Shown here: piece after piece, positions 18,301-27,153 of the stretch
Layout of the letters: each line of letters starts with the position of its first letter
Numbering within the stretch: position 1 is the first letter of the stretch
From: Cardiobacteriaceae bacterium
GTDB lineage: Bacteria > Pseudomonadota > Gammaproteobacteria > Cardiobacteriales > Cardiobacteriaceae
DNA: 64,000 nt
Assembly: GCA_030525785.1 (NCBI GenBank)
Contig: JAUNEA010000002.1
Span: 124,001-188,000 of the forward strand
Direction: 5' to 3'
Program-made: the position numbers and the translations under genes
The notes under the pieces: generated by a model
Database searches by the model: none
Told to the model about the DNA's origin: nothing
What the model saw: only the letters and a program-made list of their open reading frames with translations

Positions 18301-19349
18301 ATCTTGACCCTCATTGCCGCATGAATATTCGCCTGATGGAAGGCGGAAAAGTGGTGGCAGAGGGGCGTGATTTAAGCGCTTTGCAACAGCAGTTCTCTAG
18401 CCGAGCTTCTGAATCGTTTCAGGCGAGAAGTCAAAGCGCTTTGGTAACAGGCGATGTGGTGAATGATTGGGCGTGGGAGCATTTGCCCATGCAAGAGAAG
18501 ATGAAAGGCGGTATGTTGGGTTATCCTGCGTTGACGCTTGAGAGCGATGGGCAATTGCGTTTGCGTTTGCACGATGACCCAGAACGCGCCAAGCAACATC
18601 ATGCCTTAGGGGTATTGCATTTGTTTCGTTTGAAGCTTAGCCCCGAAATCAATTATTTACGCAAGCAATTGCCGAATATGAGCCGCTTAGCTTTGTATTA
18701 CCAGAAAATCATTAAATCGGTAGGCGGTGCGCAACAAGGGCATTTGTTAGATGATTTGGTGGCAGCGTCCATTAAAGCGCTTTGTTTGCAACATGAGGTT
18801 CCTCGTAGCAAGCTAAGTTATCAAAGCGCTTTGGCACTTTTGAAGAAAGAATTGGTGCGTAACGTGACGCAACTATCCAAACAATTGGAGGCTTTGCTGG
18901 CAAGCTACAGCGAGGTGAATGAGCGTTTGCGTGGCGTGAAATATGCGCCAGCGCGTGAAGATATTGAGCGTCAGATAGGGCGGTTGGTTTATGTTGGCTT
19001 TATTCAATCAACAGAGCCAAAGCGCTTTGTGGATTTAACGCGTTATATGCAAGCTTTACTGAAAAGGTTGGACAAAATGAAGCTTGACCCCATGAAAGAT
19101 GCTCGTTGGCAGGAGCAGATTTTGCCTTATGAGCAGGCGTTACAAAGCGCTTTGGCACAGGCAAAGATTGTTCATATTGGTCAGGTGAGTAGTGAACGAG
19201 GTTTTCAAGGAGCGCGAGGAGAGGCGTTGGTTTCGTATTTTTGGTTGTTGGAGGAATGGCGCGTGCAATGCTTTGCGCAGGAATTGGGAACGGCGGTGAA
19301 GGTGTCTTCAAAGCGCTTAGATGAGTGTTTTTCAGTGTTGAAAGGCTAA
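15363..19349 (+). CDS. hrpA: ATP-dependent RNA helicase HrpA
   Basis: A very large DEAH-box RNA helicase (about 1,328 residues from the chosen start). In E. coli HrpA acts on mRNA processing and on stalled ribosomes. Walker A is SGETGSGKTTQLPQL, motif II VDEAHERSLNIDFLL, motif III ITSATIDSD, motif VI AANQRAGRCGRLS; then winged-helix, HA2 and OB regions and the long C-terminal DUF3418 region. The frame extends upstream to TTG 15336 and ATG 15339, but ATG 15363 has AAAGGA at good spacing and is preferred. The gene carries about 17 copies of the AAGCGCTT palindrome, the largest number in any gene here. Its stop lies 1 bp from that of the convergent peptidase gene. Confidence 0.95.
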   Translation: MKDKTKDLPPTSLPPHFKPQWEQLLCADAHGLRKLWKKIMQREREHLPAERDKALFSTRYQKSHAQFLARQSALPTPKLNQNLPVLAHQSALLEAISKHQVVIISGETGSGKTTQLPQLCLKLGLGAKGMIAHTQPRRIAARSVASRIAEELDCVLGEEVGYQVRFDEKYNENTIIKLMTDGMLLAETLHDPYLSKYEVIIVDEAHERSLNIDFLLGYLHRLLPKRPDLKVIITSATIDSDLFAKHFNAPSFSVSGRSYPVEIRYREPLPDEDLPEQIQSALLELEREGQGDVLVFLPTEREIRETLSYLQKQQQLNHQSLQAEIVPLFGRLSLAEQQAVFHPKAKKRIVLSTNVAETSLTVPRIKYVIDTGTARISRYSLRTKTQRLPIEAISQAAANQRAGRCGRLSAGICIRLYSEEDFKSRAEFTEPEILRTNLAAVILQMLALQLGDVGNFPFVEPPDERLINDGYRLLFELKAVNEKNELSALGRKMASLPIDPRFARIVFEAERKGCLQEALIVLAALSLQDPRERPFGQEAVADQRQGEFQDPNSDFQTLLNLFFRYQHERHALSNKALRAWCNRYFLHEGRMREWRELVNQLLRDCRERKLAINDLGTHEWLDKPEGSKGRFGLVNPSLESLHRALLSGFLDQVGLWDEQSQSYLGTRNRRFRLFPASALAKKKLSSVMAAQIVETSQVFARVCAPIVLADLEQLASHLTKTQYRNPHWSKKAGNVMAEETVLLYGLPLVSGRQKPFFKQDKALSHRIFVEEALVTGELNTRLSVIKQNLALREKLEDFEDRLRNRSILLDEQTIAAFYYQRLDESVHSVVSLEQWAKEHGESALRMQESDLLQENATTSHEGYPDYLSLHGQQFALSYHFEPGAVDDGVTVIVPLTALNVLQERDLERLVPAMFVGKLEAMLRALPKVWRRQFVPIPDYAKALGERLAEMKDAPLDEQLSAAIFAMRGIKIPVETWAELNLDPHCRMNIRLMEGGKVVAEGRDLSALQQQFSSRASESFQARSQSALVTGDVVNDWAWEHLPMQEKMKGGMLGYPALTLESDGQLRLRLHDDPERAKQHHALGVLHLFRLKLSPEINYLRKQLPNMSRLALYYQKIIKSVGGAQQGHLLDDLVAASIKALCLQHEVPRSKLSYQSALALLKKELVRNVTQLSKQLEALLASYSEVNERLRGVKYAPAREDIERQIGRLVYVGFIQSTEPKRFVDLTRYMQALLKRLDKMKLDPMKDARWQEQILPYEQALQSALAQAKIVHIGQVSSERGFQGARGEALVSYFWLLEEWRVQCFAQELGTAVKVSSKRLDECFSVLKG

Positions 19350-19350
19350 A

Positions 19351-20358
19351 TTAGGGCTTTGCTGATTTCAACATTTCCAATGCCTTCATTTGTTGCTCTG
19401 CTCGAAACTGCCAGCTGTTGAGTTCCTCTTGGGCTAGAGGATATTGGCTTGGGAGGCGTACGGTTAATGGATCGTGCGCCACGCCATGAATTCTGACTTC
19501 ATAATGCAGATGAGGCCCTGTAGAAAAGCCTGTGTTACCAACGTGGGCAATGATTTGCCCACGTTTGACCCGTTCTCCTTCTTCCACAAAATAACGATGC
19601 AAATGAGCATAACGCGTTTCGTAACCTTGAGCATGATCAATGATGATGAGTTTGCCATAGCCTGATTGTCGCCCCACAAAACGCACAACGCCATCGCCTG
19701 TGCTGCGAACTTCACGACCAATCGGCGCTGCAAAATCCACTCCTTCATGTGGGCGAACTTGGCGTGTGATGGGGTGAATGCGATGTAAATCAAAGGGAGA
19801 AGAAATGCGGTCGTAATGCAAAGGATAGCGATCCATCGCGGCTTCGGGCGCATTACCTCGTTTATCATAAAAAGCTATTTTTCCGTGTTCTTCGCGGGCA
19901 AAAAAAGCGCTTTGTGGTAAGAAAATTGCCAACATTTTGCTATTGATAGGGTTAATGGCTCCCTGATGTTCGTAATCAGCATAGAGCAAATCAATGTGGA
20001 TGTTGCTGAGGTGACTTAAGCGGGAATGCAAAGGCGTTAATTGCGCCAGCAAAACAGGATTGATGTCGCTTTTTAACAAAGCGCTTAGGCAGTTTTGAGA
20101 GCAGTGGAGGGTTTGATAACGTTTGATAAAAGCGCTTTGATGAGCTGGGGGAGGAGGTAATGAATCCGAAGGTTCATCGGTTGGAAGGTTAGCAATTTCG
20201 GGTATTTGTGGGGCGATGGGCTGGCTTGGGGCAGGAGGAATTTTGTTATACTCAGCAGGCGAAATCTCGCTTAGATACAGAAATGCCAGCCCTAAAAGGA
20301 GGCTCGATGGCAGCAAAATCCACAGCATTTTGCGCACAATCGTGTCGTTTTTTAACAT
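19351..20358 (-). CDS. M23-family peptidoglycan endopeptidase
   Basis: A 335-residue membrane-anchored or secreted metallopeptidase. Residues 9-28 form an N-terminal hydrophobic signal or anchor segment, followed by a Pro-rich linker. The LytM domain occupies about 200-310, with zinc ligands in RPHEGVDFAAP (HxxxD) and HLHYEVRIHG, plus RYAHLHRY. Such enzymes cleave peptide cross-links between stem peptides for cell-wall growth or division. All zinc ligands are present, so it is probably active rather than an EnvC/NlpD-like activator. It is divergent from tyrS with only about 30 bp between starts; AAAGGG lies before its ATG. Confidence 0.88.
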   Translation of the reverse strand: MLKNDTIVRKMLWILLPSSLLLGLAFLYLSEISPAEYNKIPPAPSQPIAPQIPEIANLPTDEPSDSLPPPPAHQSAFIKRYQTLHCSQNCLSALLKSDINPVLLAQLTPLHSRLSHLSNIHIDLLYADYEHQGAINPINSKMLAIFLPQSAFFAREEHGKIAFYDKRGNAPEAAMDRYPLHYDRISSPFDLHRIHPITRQVRPHEGVDFAAPIGREVRSTGDGVVRFVGRQSGYGKLIIIDHAQGYETRYAHLHRYFVEEGERVKRGQIIAHVGNTGFSTGPHLHYEVRIHGVAHDPLTVRLPSQYPLAQEELNSWQFRAEQQMKALEMLKSAKP

Positions 20359-20387
20359 TTTTACCCTTTGTTGGTTAAGGAATTATG

Positions 20388-21584
20388 ATGGATAAGATAC
20401 AAGAACAATTGCAAGTTTTAAAACGTGGCGCACAGGATTTTATTGGAGAAGCCGAGCTTATCGAAAAACTCAAGGCAGGGAAGACCTTGCGCGTTAAATT
20501 AGGCATGGATCCCACAGCGCCAGATTTGCATTTTGGGCATACGGTTGTGCTGAATAAAATGCGTCAGTTTCAAGATTTTGGTCATAAAATTCTGTTTTTG
20601 ATTGGGGATTTTACCGCACAAATCGGCGACCCTTCGGGCAAAAATGCTACGCGTCCGCCCCTGTCAAAAGAGCAAGTTTTGGCAAATGCTGAAACCTACA
20701 AGCAACAAGTGTTCAAAATTCTTGACCCTGAAAAAACCGAGATTGTTTTTAACTCCGATTGGATGGATAAAATGACTTCTGTGGATATGATTCGCCTTGC
20801 TTCGCGCTATACCGTTGCGCGGATTTTAGAGCGTGATGATTTCCAAAAACGCTACAGCGAAAATCGCCCCATTGCGGTGCATGAGTTTTTGTATCCCTTA
20901 ACGCAAGGCTATGATTCGGTAGCGCTTTGTGCAGATGTGGAGTTGGGCGGAACTGATCAGAAGTTTAACCTTTTGGTGGGGCGTGATTTACAACGTGAAT
21001 ACGGACAAAGTGCGCAAACCGTTATCACCATGCCTATTTTAGAAGGCTTAGACGGTGTGCAGAAAATGAGTAAATCGCTGGGCAATTATGTGGGGATTTT
21101 TGATGCGCCTAATGAGATGTTTGGCAAAATTATGTCCATTTCTGATGATTTGATGTGGCGCTGGTTTGATTTGCTGTCTATGCGTCCACTTTCAGAGATT
21201 GAAACCTTAAAACAAGAAGCGGTAAATGGTCGTAATCCGCGCGATATTAAATTTGAATTGGCGCGTGAATTGATTACGCGTTTCCACAGTGAAGCGGAGG
21301 CTTTGGAAGCTCAAAATGCCTTTGAAAAGCGCTTTGCCAAAAATGAAATCCCTGAAGATTTGGAAACCATTCGTCTTGAAAGCTCTGAACCCATGCCGAT
21401 TGCGCAAGTCTTAAAACAAGCAGGTTTGTGCCAAAGTACCAGCGAGGCTTTGCGCCATATTCAAGCGGGTGCTGTGAAGCTTGAGGGGGAGAAGGTTGAG
21501 GACAAAGCGCTTTGCTTGGAAAAAGGATTTGTGGGCGTATTGCAAGTGGGTAAGCGGAAAATGATTCGGGTAGAAATGGCATGA
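20388..21584 (+). CDS. tyrS: Tyrosyl-tRNA synthetase
   Basis: Class I synthetase charging tRNA-Tyr. About 398 residues. The HIGH-type motif is [13 protein letters not shown], the KMSKS loop [12 protein letters not shown], and tyrosine-binding segments include [22 protein letters not shown]-terminal S4 RNA-binding domain ([20 protein letters not shown]) is present. It belongs to the TyrZ-like subgroup with the short KMSKS context. Tandem ATG codons occur at 20385 and 20388; the second gives ideal spacing to AAGGA. The stop overlaps the next gene start (ATGA). Confidence 0.96.
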   Translation: MDKIQEQLQVLKRGAQDFIGEAELIEKLKAGKTLRVKLGMDPTAPDLHFGHTVVLNKMRQFQDFGHKILFLIGDFTAQIGDPSGKNATRPPLSKEQVLANAETYKQQVFKILDPEKTEIVFNSDWMDKMTSVDMIRLASRYTVARILERDDFQKRYSENRPIAVHEFLYPLTQGYDSVALCADVELGGTDQKFNLLVGRDLQREYGQSAQTVITMPILEGLDGVQKMSKSLGNYVGIFDAPNEMFGKIMSISDDLMWRWFDLLSMRPLSEIETLKQEAVNGRNPRDIKFELARELITRFHSEAEALEAQNAFEKRFAKNEIPEDLETIRLESSEPMPIAQVLKQAGLCQSTSEALRHIQAGAVKLEGEKVEDKALCLEKGFVGVLQVGKRKMIRVEMA

Positions 21585-22900
21585 AGAAGGCGGTAATTGG
21601 GCTGCTGATGGGGATATGGGTTCTTAGCGTACAAAGCGCTTTAGCTCAGCCTCTTCTCTCGGCAGTGGGGGCAAGCAAAGGTAATTCTCGCCATCAAGTC
21701 TTTCAGGATTACAAATCCAGCATTTATCAAGTGCGCAGTGTGCGATTAGAAACAGGGCAGAAAATTGCGATTGGCTCGGGATTTTTAGTGGGCGATGGTT
21801 CGTTGGTGGCAACCAATTACCACGTTATCTCCCCTACGCTCTCGCGCGAGGGCTATGGTGTTGATTATTTAGACGTGAACAATCAGCAGGGTAGATTATC
21901 GCTGGTAGCGGTTGATGTGATTAATGATTTAGCCTTGCTCAGGGCGGAAAGCGCTTTGGGCAAGCCTCTGAACTTTGCCAAGCATTCCGAACAGGGTGAC
22001 ACGTTATTCTCACTGGGCAACCCCAATGATTTGGGCTTTTCTATTGTTGAAGGTAGCAGCAACGGTATGCAACAAAATACCTCGACACCGCGCCTTTTGT
22101 TCTCAGGCGCATTGAATCCTGGTATGAGTGGTGGGCCAACGTTGAACGAAAAGGGCGAAGTAGTAGGCGTGAATGTTGCAACACAAGGCAATGGCATTGG
22201 ATTTATTGTTCCTGTGGAATATCTAAGCGCTTTGCTTGAGCGTGTGGAGAAAGAAGAGGGCAAGCTGCCAAGTGTTGATGAGTTGAATGCTCAAATTGCT
22301 CATCAATTGATGGCAGATAATGAGCAGTATTACCAACGATTCCTAAAACCCAAACTGCCTACAGGAACCTTAGGTCGCTACAATGTTCCCATGGAAATTA
22401 GCGATGATATACGATGCTGGGACGGCTCTGAAGAGCCAGAAGCAGAGGATTTGGTTAGCGGGCAAACCTTGATTTGCGCCAACAGTCGCCAGATTTATCT
22501 AAGCGATCATGTGCAAGTGGGCAATGCAGCTTATGTTTATTCGCAGTATTTTGCGCGTGAGCCATTATCGAGTGCGCGGTTTTATCGCTTGTACAGTGGG
22601 CAATACTTTATTTCTTATCAGCATCGTATGAGAAGAGATTATGGTGATTTCCGTTGCCAAGCAGGCTTTATTGATATTTCTGGGCGAGCATTTAAAACCA
22701 CTTATTGTGTTCAGCCCTCTAAAAAATACATGAATGGCGATGTGGCATTGGTTGATGCTTATTTAACGGCTGCCGATGTGGGCGATAAAAATCAAGGATT
22801 TATGATTGATGTGATGCTGGAAGGCATTCAAGAATCGCTTGCAAAGCAAGTACTTTCTAACTTTTTGGAGCAAATCACATGGCAAGAAGAGAAACCGTAA
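21581..22900 (+). CDS. Periplasmic trypsin-like serine protease (HtrA-like, no PDZ domain)
   Basis: A 439-residue secreted S1C-type protease. The signal peptide ends in VQSALA before QPLL; the Ser-Ala-Leu is encoded by a palindrome copy. The catalytic triad is visible: His in ATNYHVISP, Asp in DVINDLALL and Ser in [10 protein letters not shown], with a [16 protein letters not shown] strand. Unlike DegP, no PDZ domain follows. Instead a roughly 200-residue Cys- and Tyr-rich C-terminal domain of unknown fold is present (Cys in IRCWDG, LICANS, FRCQAG, TTYCVQ). It is coupled by ATGA to tyrS and by overlap to the next membrane protein gene. Substrate unknown. Confidence 0.85.
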   Translation: MKKAVIGLLMGIWVLSVQSALAQPLLSAVGASKGNSRHQVFQDYKSSIYQVRSVRLETGQKIAIGSGFLVGDGSLVATNYHVISPTLSREGYGVDYLDVNNQQGRLSLVAVDVINDLALLRAESALGKPLNFAKHSEQGDTLFSLGNPNDLGFSIVEGSSNGMQQNTSTPRLLFSGALNPGMSGGPTLNEKGEVVGVNVATQGNGIGFIVPVEYLSALLERVEKEEGKLPSVDELNAQIAHQLMADNEQYYQRFLKPKLPTGTLGRYNVPMEISDDIRCWDGSEEPEAEDLVSGQTLICANSRQIYLSDHVQVGNAAYVYSQYFAREPLSSARFYRLYSGQYFISYQHRMRRDYGDFRCQAGFIDISGRAFKTTYCVQPSKKYMNGDVALVDAYLTAADVGDKNQGFMIDVMLEGIQESLAKQVLSNFLEQITWQEEKP

Positions 22901-23472
22901 GCCTTCATTGGGCGTGGCAGCTGCCGTTCAAAGCGCTTTGTGCCTTGCTCGTTGCGGTGGGCTTGAGTTTGTTTGACGATTACTTGGGGCAGTCGCAAGA
23001 ATATTTGATGAATTATCAGCTACTGATGCATTTCTTGATTGTGATGGGGGCATTGGTTCTTGCAACGCATGTGCTGGTGTATCCGTTTGTGAACAAAGTG
23101 CTGATTTTGGAGATTGTTTTCCTGATTAGCCTATTTCATATTATTGATTATACAATGGATTTTTTCGCCAATTGGTGGGGGTTTCGTTATGAGCCGTTGC
23201 CGAAGTATTTGGTGTCGATGGTGGCGGTTGTGTGGTTTGTGTGGCAATTGCGTTTGTTGTTGAAGCGATATGTGAGCCATCAAAGCGCTTTGGGAAAGGC
23301 TTTGTGGTTGGGTATGTTGCCTGTGGTAATGATGGCAGTTTATGGTTACTTAGCACACCATAATTTTTTTGCACAACGTGCAGGCAGTTATCCTGAGTAT
23401 CACACTATGCTTTATCAACAGCAAGGCAAGCAAGGGCAGCCGATTAAGCAGTTTTTTAGATTGACTGAATAG
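22879..23472 (+). CDS. Hypothetical membrane protein
   Basis: A 197-residue protein I do not recognise. Four to five hydrophobic segments are visible: about 15-31, 43-67, 72-92, 110-128 and 141-160. The C-terminal 35 residues are polar (YPEYHTMLYQQQGKQGQPIK). The ATG has GGAG 9 nt upstream and lies 22 bp inside the end of the protease gene, so the pair is probably co-translated and may act together in the envelope. The last codons contain the -35 box of the dps promoter. Confidence 0.7.
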   Translation: MARRETVSLHWAWQLPFKALCALLVAVGLSLFDDYLGQSQEYLMNYQLLMHFLIVMGALVLATHVLVYPFVNKVLILEIVFLISLFHIIDYTMDFFANWWGFRYEPLPKYLVSMVAVVWFVWQLRLLLKRYVSHQSALGKALWLGMLPVVMMAVYGYLAHHNFFAQRAGSYPEYHTMLYQQQGKQGQPIKQFFRLTE

Positions 23473-23488
23473 AATAATCGTCTATAAT
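23461..23488 (+). promoter_or_regulatory. Strong sigma70-type promoter of dps
   Basis: TTGACT (23461-23466), 16-bp spacer, TATAAT (23483-23488). It lies 35 bp upstream of the dps start, and the -35 overlaps the end of the preceding coding sequence. This is one of the best promoters in the window. Confidence 0.85.
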
Positions 23489-23522
23489 GGTTTTGTTTTT
23501 TAAATGTTGCTAGGAGCAAAAA

Positions 23523-24008
23523 ATGAGTTCAAATGTTAATAAAATCAATATCGGCTTAAGCGATGAACAACGTCAAGCCATTGCTTACGGATTGTCTAAA
23601 GTATTGGCAGACACTTACACTCTCTATCTCAAAACCCATAACTATCATTGGAACGTTAAAGGCCCTATGTTCCGCACCTTGCACTTGATGTTTGAAGAGC
23701 AATACAACGAGTTAGCGTTGGCGGTGGATTTGGTAGCTGAGCGTATCCGCGCATTGGATTACTTGGCTCCTGGTTCTTACAGTGAGTTTGCTGCTTTGAC
23801 TTCTATCAAAGAAGGCGTAGGGGCAACCGATGCGAAAAGCATGATTCGTGAATTGGTTGAGGGGCAAGAAGCGGTTGCGCGTACTTGCCGTGAGTTGTTC
23901 CCTGTGGTTGATGAAGCCAATGACCAACCTACTGCTGACCTTCTCACGGTTCGCATGCAAACCCACGAAAAAACCGCTTGGATGTTGCGCTCTTTACTTG
24001 AAGGCTAA
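23523..24008 (+). CDS. dps: DNA starvation/stationary phase protection protein Dps
   Basis: A 161-residue ferritin-like mini-ferritin, expected to form a 12-mer that oxidises and stores iron and protects DNA from hydrogen peroxide. The intersubunit ferroxidase site is visible: [20 protein letters not shown] on helix A and [20 protein letters not shown] on helix B. Helix D includes [14 protein letters not shown]. The N-terminus is short, with only two Lys, so DNA binding by the tail is uncertain. AGGAG precedes the ATG. The gene is monocistronic with its own promoter and terminator and carries no palindrome copy. Confidence 0.95.
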   Translation: MSSNVNKINIGLSDEQRQAIAYGLSKVLADTYTLYLKTHNYHWNVKGPMFRTLHLMFEEQYNELALAVDLVAERIRALDYLAPGSYSEFAALTSIKEGVGATDAKSMIRELVEGQEAVARTCRELFPVVDEANDQPTADLLTVRMQTHEKTAWMLRSLLEG

Positions 24009-24031
24009 TTCAATCCATCGTTGAAAAGCCA

Positions 24032-24069
24032 AACCCCCACGAAAATGTTTTCTCGTGGGGGTTTTTTTA
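24032..24069 (+). terminator. Intrinsic terminator after dps
   Basis: A 12-bp stem AAACCCCCACGA/TCGTGGGGGTTT followed by a T run. It lies 23 bp after the dps stop and, with A-rich sequence on the left, probably also serves the convergent NlpC/P60 gene. Confidence 0.93.
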
Positions 24070-24106
24070 TGGGTTGGGTTTAAAAAGGCGTGCAAAGCGC
24101 TTTGTT

Positions 24107-24928
24107 TTACCAGCGGTAGGCGTGTAGGTAGAAGGCGTTGCCTTGTTGGGTTTGCATGCGTTTTGAGGCTTCCTCTAAATGTTCACGCACCACTTTCATA
24201 TGATGCCCACTGGCGTGGATAATCTCTTGGTTAGAATATGCCACCATCACATGACCTTTGGTGAAGAGCAAATCCCCTGCTTGTAGGGTATCGAGTGAAA
24301 TGCTTTTATGGTGAGTTTTGAGATAAAGCGCTTGTAAATCGCTATCGCGTGGAATGAGATAACCCGCGCGAAGATAACACCACTGAGCTAGCGCCGAGCA
24401 ATCCAAGCCAGCTAAGCCACGACCACCCCAAACATAGCTCCGCCCCAGTTGCTCCAAAGCGCTTTGTTCGATGCTGCTTACCGTGTCAAGGGCTTCAAGA
24501 TGACGACCATCAAGCCAGCCCAAGCCTGAAACGTAGGCATAACCATCTTGCCATTCATCAGGGCTGAGCCAGCTATCTTGGGGGAGTACAGTGATGATGG
24601 GGCTTTTGAGATTGGCTTTCTGTGTGACAGGAGCTATGGCAATTGTGCGGTGGGTGGCAGTGTGAGGGGGATTGGTTTGGAGCGATAAAGCGCTTTGGCT
24701 GACCCAGCCACAGTAATCATCACGCAAGCTTTGGGTGTAGAGGAAAGTACCGAGTTGTTGCAAGATGCGTACGGGTTCACCATAAGTGTATTGGCTTTGG
24801 CGTGGGCTATGGTGGTTGGGTTCAAGGTAAACCCAAGTTTCAGGCGCATTTATTACGCCATAACCTAAAGACGTGAAGCCATGATAGAGGCGACTATCGC
24901 GTTGGCTGGGGATTTCAAGATCAAACAT
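24107..24928 (-). CDS. NlpC/P60-family cysteine peptidase with SH3-like region
   Basis: A protein of about 273 residues. The first half resembles bacterial SH3 wall-binding segments (GVINAPETWVYLEPN, and SQSLRDDYCGWVSQ). The second half is an NlpC/P60 domain: Cys in GLDCSALAQWCYLRAGY, His in GHVMVAYSN and a third polar site in IIHASGHH. Such enzymes cut D-Glu to diamino-acid bonds in peptidoglycan peptides. The ATG at 24928 has AGGA 7 nt upstream; the longer frame begins with TTG and adds a short hydrophobic stretch. From the preferred start there is no signal peptide, which suggests cytoplasmic muropeptide recycling. It lies 43 bp after lptG on the same strand. Confidence 0.82.
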   Translation of the reverse strand: MFDLEIPSQRDSRLYHGFTSLGYGVINAPETWVYLEPNHHSPRQSQYTYGEPVRILQQLGTFLYTQSLRDDYCGWVSQSALSLQTNPPHTATHRTIAIAPVTQKANLKSPIITVLPQDSWLSPDEWQDGYAYVSGLGWLDGRHLEALDTVSSIEQSALEQLGRSYVWGGRGLAGLDCSALAQWCYLRAGYLIPRDSDLQALYLKTHHKSISLDTLQAGDLLFTKGHVMVAYSNQEIIHASGHHMKVVREHLEEASKRMQTQQGNAFYLHAYRW

Positions 24929-24971
24929 AAAGATTCCTAACAGGCATAAAGACAAAGCGCTTTGAGCAGAT

Positions 24972-25964
24972 TTATTGCTGCCTCAGTCGCCATAACGGGT
25001 AACTGGCAAACAACACATTGGGAAACAGCACAGCCACCCAAACTGACCACTGCAAAAGCAGCGTCAAATTCGTCAAAACTCCTTGCACCAAATAATACCC
25101 CAAGCCGAGCAAAATCCCGATGAGCAATCGTAACCCTTGCCCACCCAAACGGCTATGTCCAAAAGCAAAAGGCAGAGCAAGAAGTAGCATGGTTAGGGTA
25201 GTTAAGGGGTAGCTCAATTGTTGGAAGTAATGGAGTTGTTCTCGTTGGCTATCTTGATGATAATGTTTGAGAAGTTGGATAAGTTCGTGTTGTTCACGGA
25301 GGCGAGTAGCGTACTCTGGGTGACCAAGTTTGGCGATGTGTTCGGGGGTCAAAGCGCTTTGCCATGTCGTGATGGGCTTGGGCGATGAGCGTTCGTTTTG
25401 GCTAAGGGTTGATTGGTAGGCATTTTGGAGCTGCCAAGTGTTGTTTTGCCATGTTGCGCGTTCGATATGAGTGAGGGTTAGGGGGTTGGCTTGGTAGAGG
25501 TGAACATGATGCAGGGTATGATCTTCTTGACGTTCAATATGGACAATGGTTTCGCCGTCAAGCAACCAAAGCGCTTTGGAGGCAGAATGAGGCGGGGTTT
25601 TAGGGGCAATTTCTTGTATCAGCAAGGCTATGAAACCTGCGACTAAAGCAAAGCCTAAGCCACTGCGCACGATTCGCCATTGGCTACAACCGCTGGCTTG
25701 AAGGAGGGTTAGTTCGTTATGGCTAGCGTGTTGTCCATAGCCCAGCAAACTACCCAATAACAAAGCAGCAGGGAGATAGAGGCTGATTTTTTGGGGTAGC
25801 TCGTGGATTAGCTGTTGTATGAAGGGGAGTAAAGCGCTTTTGCCATAGGTTTTGCTGGCTTCTGAGCTGCCTTCTGCCACCAAATCCAACACCAACAAAA
25901 CCAGCAATACTCCCAACACGCTTTTTATCAAGGTTTTGAGCAGATAGCGATCCATTTGAGTCAT
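24972..25964 (-). CDS. lptG: LPS export ABC transporter permease LptG
   Basis: Inner-membrane permease that with LptF and LptB extracts lipopolysaccharide and drives it along the Lpt bridge. From ATG 25964 it has 330 residues. Helices 1-3 lie near 12-115, then a periplasmic beta-jellyroll-like domain (about 130-245), then helices 4-6 (LTTLTMLLLALPFAFG onwards). HASHNELTLLQASGCSQWRIV is the coupling-helix motif for LptB. The start chosen overlaps the lptF stop as ATGA and has GGAG 8 nt upstream; upstream ATG codons at 25979 and 25988 fall further inside lptF. lptB is not in the window. Confidence 0.93.
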   Translation of the reverse strand: MTQMDRYLLKTLIKSVLGVLLVLLVLDLVAEGSSEASKTYGKSALLPFIQQLIHELPQKISLYLPAALLLGSLLGYGQHASHNELTLLQASGCSQWRIVRSGLGFALVAGFIALLIQEIAPKTPPHSASKALWLLDGETIVHIERQEDHTLHHVHLYQANPLTLTHIERATWQNNTWQLQNAYQSTLSQNERSSPKPITTWQSALTPEHIAKLGHPEYATRLREQHELIQLLKHYHQDSQREQLHYFQQLSYPLTTLTMLLLALPFAFGHSRLGGQGLRLLIGILLGLGYYLVQGVLTNLTLLLQWSVWVAVLFPNVLFASYPLWRLRQQ

Positions 25965-27043
25965 GTTTTTCTTCTCCATAGCCACCATGCAAACAAGAGC
26001 ATCATGCCGTGTAATAATGGGCTTGCAAACCAGAGTAGGGCTTGTTTTTTGCTGAGTGAAGCTAACAAATCCAGCACTGTTATGTAGCTCGCATAGCCCA
26101 AAAAGATGGGCAACACACGCTGGTGCTGAGCTGAGCGTGGTTTCTGATGAGCCAGCAGTGGTAAGAAGAGGCTATAAATCAAGAGGCTGATGGCAGGGTT
26201 AAAGCGATTGAGCCATTCGCTTCGATGGGCTGGTGAATCATCAAGTTCGCTGGGGAATAAATGGCGTAATAAAGCTCGGCGTTCAATTTCAGGCTCTGGG
26301 AAGGTTAGCTCGGCTCGTTCGAAATGCAGTAAAGATTGCTCAGAGACATCGGATTCAGCTTGAGACAAAGCGCTTTGCAGATGAATCCCATCATTTAAGA
26401 CGACTGCTCGTTGGCGCACATCAAATTGGGCAGAGCTGGAGAAAATCAGCGTTTGCTGGAGGGGAGCATCAGAAGCGGAGGAGGTTGGGGTATGTTGGTA
26501 GAAGAATTGTTCCATGCCTTGTTCAGAAAGCGCTTTGGCATAAAACACACGACCATCAGCCAGCAGGCGAAAACGGTTAGGTGCAAGAAATGCCATAGCA
26601 GCATCTTGGCGTGCGCGTTGTAATAGGCTTTCTTGCTTGAGATAAATGGCAGGCAAGATAAAAAGTTGGGCAAAGAGTATCAACGCTGAAAGAGGCACGG
26701 CGAGGCTAAGCAGGGCGCGAAGTTGTTGCTCTGAGCCAATGCCACAAGCGCGTAAAGCAGTATGTTCAAGGCTACTGTGTAATCGACCCAACACCAAAGC
26801 GCTTGCCAGCACATAAACAATCGGTGCTAGCAGAAGAGTAAATCGCAGCATTTGCAATACAATCATTGGCGCAATCGCTGATAAAGCAATATCGCCTTTG
26901 GCAGCAGCGCTAAGCAAATTAGATAGACGAAAGCTGATAAGAATGGCAATAAGAATCAGCAAAATAGCGCCAAAATATCGCCATAATTGTCGGCGCAATA
27001 AGCGATCAAGCAACAGAGGTTGCCAGAGAGTTAGAAGAAACAT
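25961..27043 (-). CDS. lptF: LPS export ABC transporter permease LptF
   Basis: Partner permease of LptG, about 360 residues from ATG 27043. The N-terminal region LLDRLLRRQLWRYFGAILLI leads into helix 1; the coupling segment is HSSLEHTALRACGIGSEQQL; a periplasmic domain follows (about 130-260), then helices 4-6. Length agrees with LptF of other Gammaproteobacteria. The frame extends to 27190 but would overlap pepA and encode a Lys/Asn-rich stretch, so the extension is rejected. No clear ribosome site precedes 27043, and a nearby TTG cannot be excluded. Divergent from pepA, as in many relatives. Confidence 0.9.
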   Translation of the reverse strand: MFLLTLWQPLLLDRLLRRQLWRYFGAILLILIAILISFRLSNLLSAAAKGDIALSAIAPMIVLQMLRFTLLLAPIVYVLASALVLGRLHSSLEHTALRACGIGSEQQLRALLSLAVPLSALILFAQLFILPAIYLKQESLLQRARQDAAMAFLAPNRFRLLADGRVFYAKALSEQGMEQFFYQHTPTSSASDAPLQQTLIFSSSAQFDVRQRAVVLNDGIHLQSALSQAESDVSEQSLLHFERAELTFPEPEIERRALLRHLFPSELDDSPAHRSEWLNRFNPAISLLIYSLFLPLLAHQKPRSAQHQRVLPIFLGYASYITVLDLLASLSKKQALLWFASPLLHGMMLLFAWWLWRRKT

Positions 27044-27153
27044 GATGCGTGAGGAGAAGAGGGAATGAGGTTTAAAAATCGTTGGTTTGGGCGTAAGATG
27101 ACGCTTGTGCGCTTTATTGTAAAGCGCTTTGTTGTTTTTTGTGGAGTTAAACG

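Noticed and set aside
19351-20358. Catalytically dead EnvC/NlpD-like activator
   Set aside because: All expected M23 zinc ligands (HxxxD and HxH) are present.
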